From the NCBI RefSeq assembly GCF_025140835.1, contig NZ_CP081153.1, positions 3,009,001-3,073,000 of the forward strand: DNA of 64,000 nt. Direction: 5' to 3'. A program made the translations under genes and the position numbers. Source of the stretch: Aliiroseovarius sp. M344 (GTDB taxonomy: Bacteria; Pseudomonadota; Alphaproteobacteria; Rhodobacterales; Rhodobacteraceae). Below the pieces are notes generated by a model that worked only from the letters and a program-made list of their open reading frames with translations, searched no databases and had not been told where the DNA came from. Shown here in pieces: positions 62,348 through 64,000 of this stretch (within the stretch, counting starts at the first letter, position 1; the number at the start of each line of letters is the position of its first letter).

Positions 62348-63439
62348 ATGGCAAAGATCACACTCAAAGACCTGCGGCATTCTTACATGAGCGACCCGAA
62401 AGGGCCGGAAGATTACGCATTGAAACATGTCGACATCGACTGGGAGGACGGCGGCGCCTATGCGTTGCTTGGCCCCTCAGGTTGCGGCAAATCCACCCTT
62501 TTGAACATTATTTCCGGGCTTTTGGTGCCGTCAGAAGGACAGGTCCTATTCGACGGGCAGGATATGACAACCCAACCGCCCGATGCCCGCAACATCGCGC
62601 AGGTGTTCCAGTTTCCGGTGATCTACGACACGATGACGGTTTACGACAACCTGGCTTTCCCACTTCGAAACCGGGGGCGGGACGAGGCGACCGTGCGCGA
62701 GCGGGTGCACGCAATTGCAGAGATGCTCGACGTGACAGACATGCTCGATCGCCGCGCGGCGGGCCTGTCGCCAGACAACAAGCAAAAGATCTCGATGGGG
62801 CGCGGACTGGTGCGCAACGACGTGAACGTGGTGATGTTCGACGAACCGCTGACCGTGATCGACCCGCATCTGAAATGGAAACTGCGATCAAAGCTGAAAG
62901 AGCTGCACCAGCGCGTCAAAGCGACGATGATCTACGTCACCCATGACCAGACCGAAGCTCTGACCTTCGCCGATCAGGTTGTGGTGATGGAAGAAGGCGA
63001 AGTGGTGCAGATCGGCACGCCCGTCGAACTGTTCGAACGCCCGGCACACACTTTTGTGGGCCACTTCATCGGATCGCCGGGGATGAACGTGCTGCCCGCC
63101 GAATTGCGAGACGGTGCTGCGTTTTTCCAAGGCCAGAAAGTGGCTCTGGAAGGTGCCGTGACACCCGGCACCACGGGCCGAATAGAAATCGGCGTGCGGC
63201 CGGAATTTGTGCATATCGGCGCGACCGGGATCGAAGCCCGCGTCAGCCGCGTCGCCGATGTTGGACGCCATAATGTGGTCGAGGCGATGGTCGGCGATCA
63301 GAAAGTCGCCGCTATTCTGAACGGCCCCGCCCCCGCCCAGGGTGACGTCGTGCACTTGCAATTCCAACAAAACCAGACCCGTGTTTATGCGGATGGTTGG
63401 ATCGCCACCGACCCCGCCCTTGAGGAGGCCACAGCATGA
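62348..63439 (+). CDS. ABC transporter ATPase 2 (GlpT-like), degenerate signature
   Basis: 363 residues from MAKITLKDLRHSYMSDPKGP (62348); the open frame extends upstream into the previous gene but is not used. Walker A GPSGCGKST, Q-loop VFQFPVIYDTMTV and Walker B VVMFDEPL are normal, as is the switch His in IYVTHDQTEALTF. The signature is LSPDNKQKISMGRGL, not LSGGQ. A C-terminal OB-type domain contacts the permease (IEIGVRPEFVHIGATG). Stop overlaps the permease start (ATGA). Confidence 0.87.
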   Translation: MAKITLKDLRHSYMSDPKGPEDYALKHVDIDWEDGGAYALLGPSGCGKSTLLNIISGLLVPSEGQVLFDGQDMTTQPPDARNIAQVFQFPVIYDTMTVYDNLAFPLRNRGRDEATVRERVHAIAEMLDVTDMLDRRAAGLSPDNKQKISMGRGLVRNDVNVVMFDEPLTVIDPHLKWKLRSKLKELHQRVKATMIYVTHDQTEALTFADQVVVMEEGEVVQIGTPVELFERPAHTFVGHFIGSPGMNVLPAELRDGAAFFQGQKVALEGAVTPGTTGRIEIGVRPEFVHIGATGIEARVSRVADVGRHNVVEAMVGDQKVAAILNGPAPAQGDVVHLQFQQNQTRVYADGWIATDPALEEATA

Positions 63440-64000
63440 AAACCGAAAACCAAAAGGCGTGGTTCTTTGTGCTGCCGGTGCTGATCCTTGTGGCCTTCAA
63501 CGCGTTGATCCCGATGATGACCGTTGTGAATTACTCGGTGCAGGAAACCTTTGGTGACAACCTGTTCTTCTGGGAAGGGCTGACATGGTTTGAACAAATC
63601 CTGCGGTCCGAGAGGTTCCACGCCGCCCTTGGTCGACAGTTCCTGTTCACCTTTCTGATCCTGATCATCGAAGTGCCACTGGGCATCGCCATCGCGCTTT
63701 CGATGCCCCGCAACGGGTTCTGGGTGCCGGTCTGTCTGGTCTTGATGGCCCTGCCTATGCTGATCCCGTGGAACGTGGTCGGCGCGATGTGGAACATCTT
63801 TGCCCTGCCGGACATTGGGCTGCTGGGCTATTTCATTAACCACGTTTTGGGCATCAACTACGATATGACCCAAGACCCGGTTGCAGCTTGGATCACCATC
63901 GTCACGATGGATGTCTGGCACTGGACGTCTTTGGTTGTGCTGCTGTCTTATGCCGGGCTGGTTTCGATCCCCGACGCCTATTACCAGGCGGCCAAGATCG
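63436..64000 (+). CDS. ABC transporter permease, partial (GlpP-like)
   Basis: The frame runs off the right edge; 188 codons are seen. It begins MKTENQKAWFFVLPVLILVA, with a first helix FFVLPVLILVAFNALIPMMT and the typical CUT1 LYSVQETFG-type loop (VVNYSVQETFG). Several further helices follow, including FLFTFLILIIEVPLGIAIAL and VCLVLMALPMLIPWNVVGAM. The EAA loop begins at the cut (PDAYYQAAKI). It forms the channel together with a second permease expected to the right. Confidence 0.85.
   Translation, partial: MKTENQKAWFFVLPVLILVAFNALIPMMTVVNYSVQETFGDNLFFWEGLTWFEQILRSERFHAALGRQFLFTFLILIIEVPLGIAIALSMPRNGFWVPVCLVLMALPMLIPWNVVGAMWNIFALPDIGLLGYFINHVLGINYDMTQDPVAAWITIVTMDVWHWTSLVVLLSYAGLVSIPDAYYQAAKI

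Noticed and set aside
1..64000. CRISPR array
   Set aside because: No regularly spaced repeats of 24-40 bp were seen anywhere in the window.

Overview
The window looks like a chromosomal segment of a marine-type alphaproteobacterium of the Rhodobacteraceae (Roseobacter side). The evidence is a Rieske/cytochrome b/cytochrome c1 operon of the alphaproteobacterial kind, a petP-petR-type regulator pair, a dxs-ispA-xseB-deacetylase block, long-form gltB/gltD, and a glycerol-type ABC transporter with two ATPases. The genus cannot be fixed from the sequence alone.

Layout. (1) 1-14.2 kb is an accessory island ending at a tRNA-Lys gene. It starts inside a Tn7/Tni-type transposition operon (TnsA-like nuclease followed by a Mu/TnsB-type transposase that runs off the left edge) with a Ner-like repressor. 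Then comes a defence block: a DUF3883 protein, a Vsr mismatch nuclease, a C5-cytosine methyltransferase and, divergently, a class 2 DISARM locus (drmE, drmA, drmB). An IS3-family element sits in the DISARM locus and has replaced the end of drmE and all but the last ~172 codons of drmA. No drmC is present. The system is probably a broken DISARM whose methylase, mismatch nuclease and drmB remain open.

(2) 14.2-51.7 kb is ordinary core chromosome: dapF-mtaB, a PaiB-like protein, a GST, petABC (cytochrome bc1), a thiamine ABC transporter (thiBPQ) under a TPP riboswitch, aroC, a thioredoxin/CcdA pair, HU, an adenine-to-hypoxanthine salvage pair (ade-amn), isoprenoid genes (dxs, ispA), petPR regulators, ilvE, queG, mtgA, glutamate synthase (gltB, gltD), uppP and an NDUFA9-like dehydrogenase.

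(3) 51.7-58.5 kb is a compact 6.7-kb integrative element in the 3' end of tRNA-Leu(CAG). It is bounded by perfect 16-bp direct repeats and has its P4-type integrase at the far end. All its genes run leftward: integrase, an unknown 306-aa protein, AlpA, a chain of small DNA-binding-type proteins joined by ATGA overlaps, a terminator, an IS1595-type transposase scar, and an overlapping module of a 284-aa unknown protein, a PIN-domain nuclease, a 54-aa acidic/basic protein and a 67-aa membrane protein, followed by a secreted SNase-like nuclease. This module is the best candidate here for an undescribed system.

(4) 59.4-64 kb is a CUT1-type ABC transporter operon (solute-binding protein, two ATPases, first permease cut by the window edge), most like glycerol uptake. 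Its two ATPases carry complementary motif losses that would leave one consensus and one degenerate ATP site.

No rRNA, CRISPR array or replication origin was seen.
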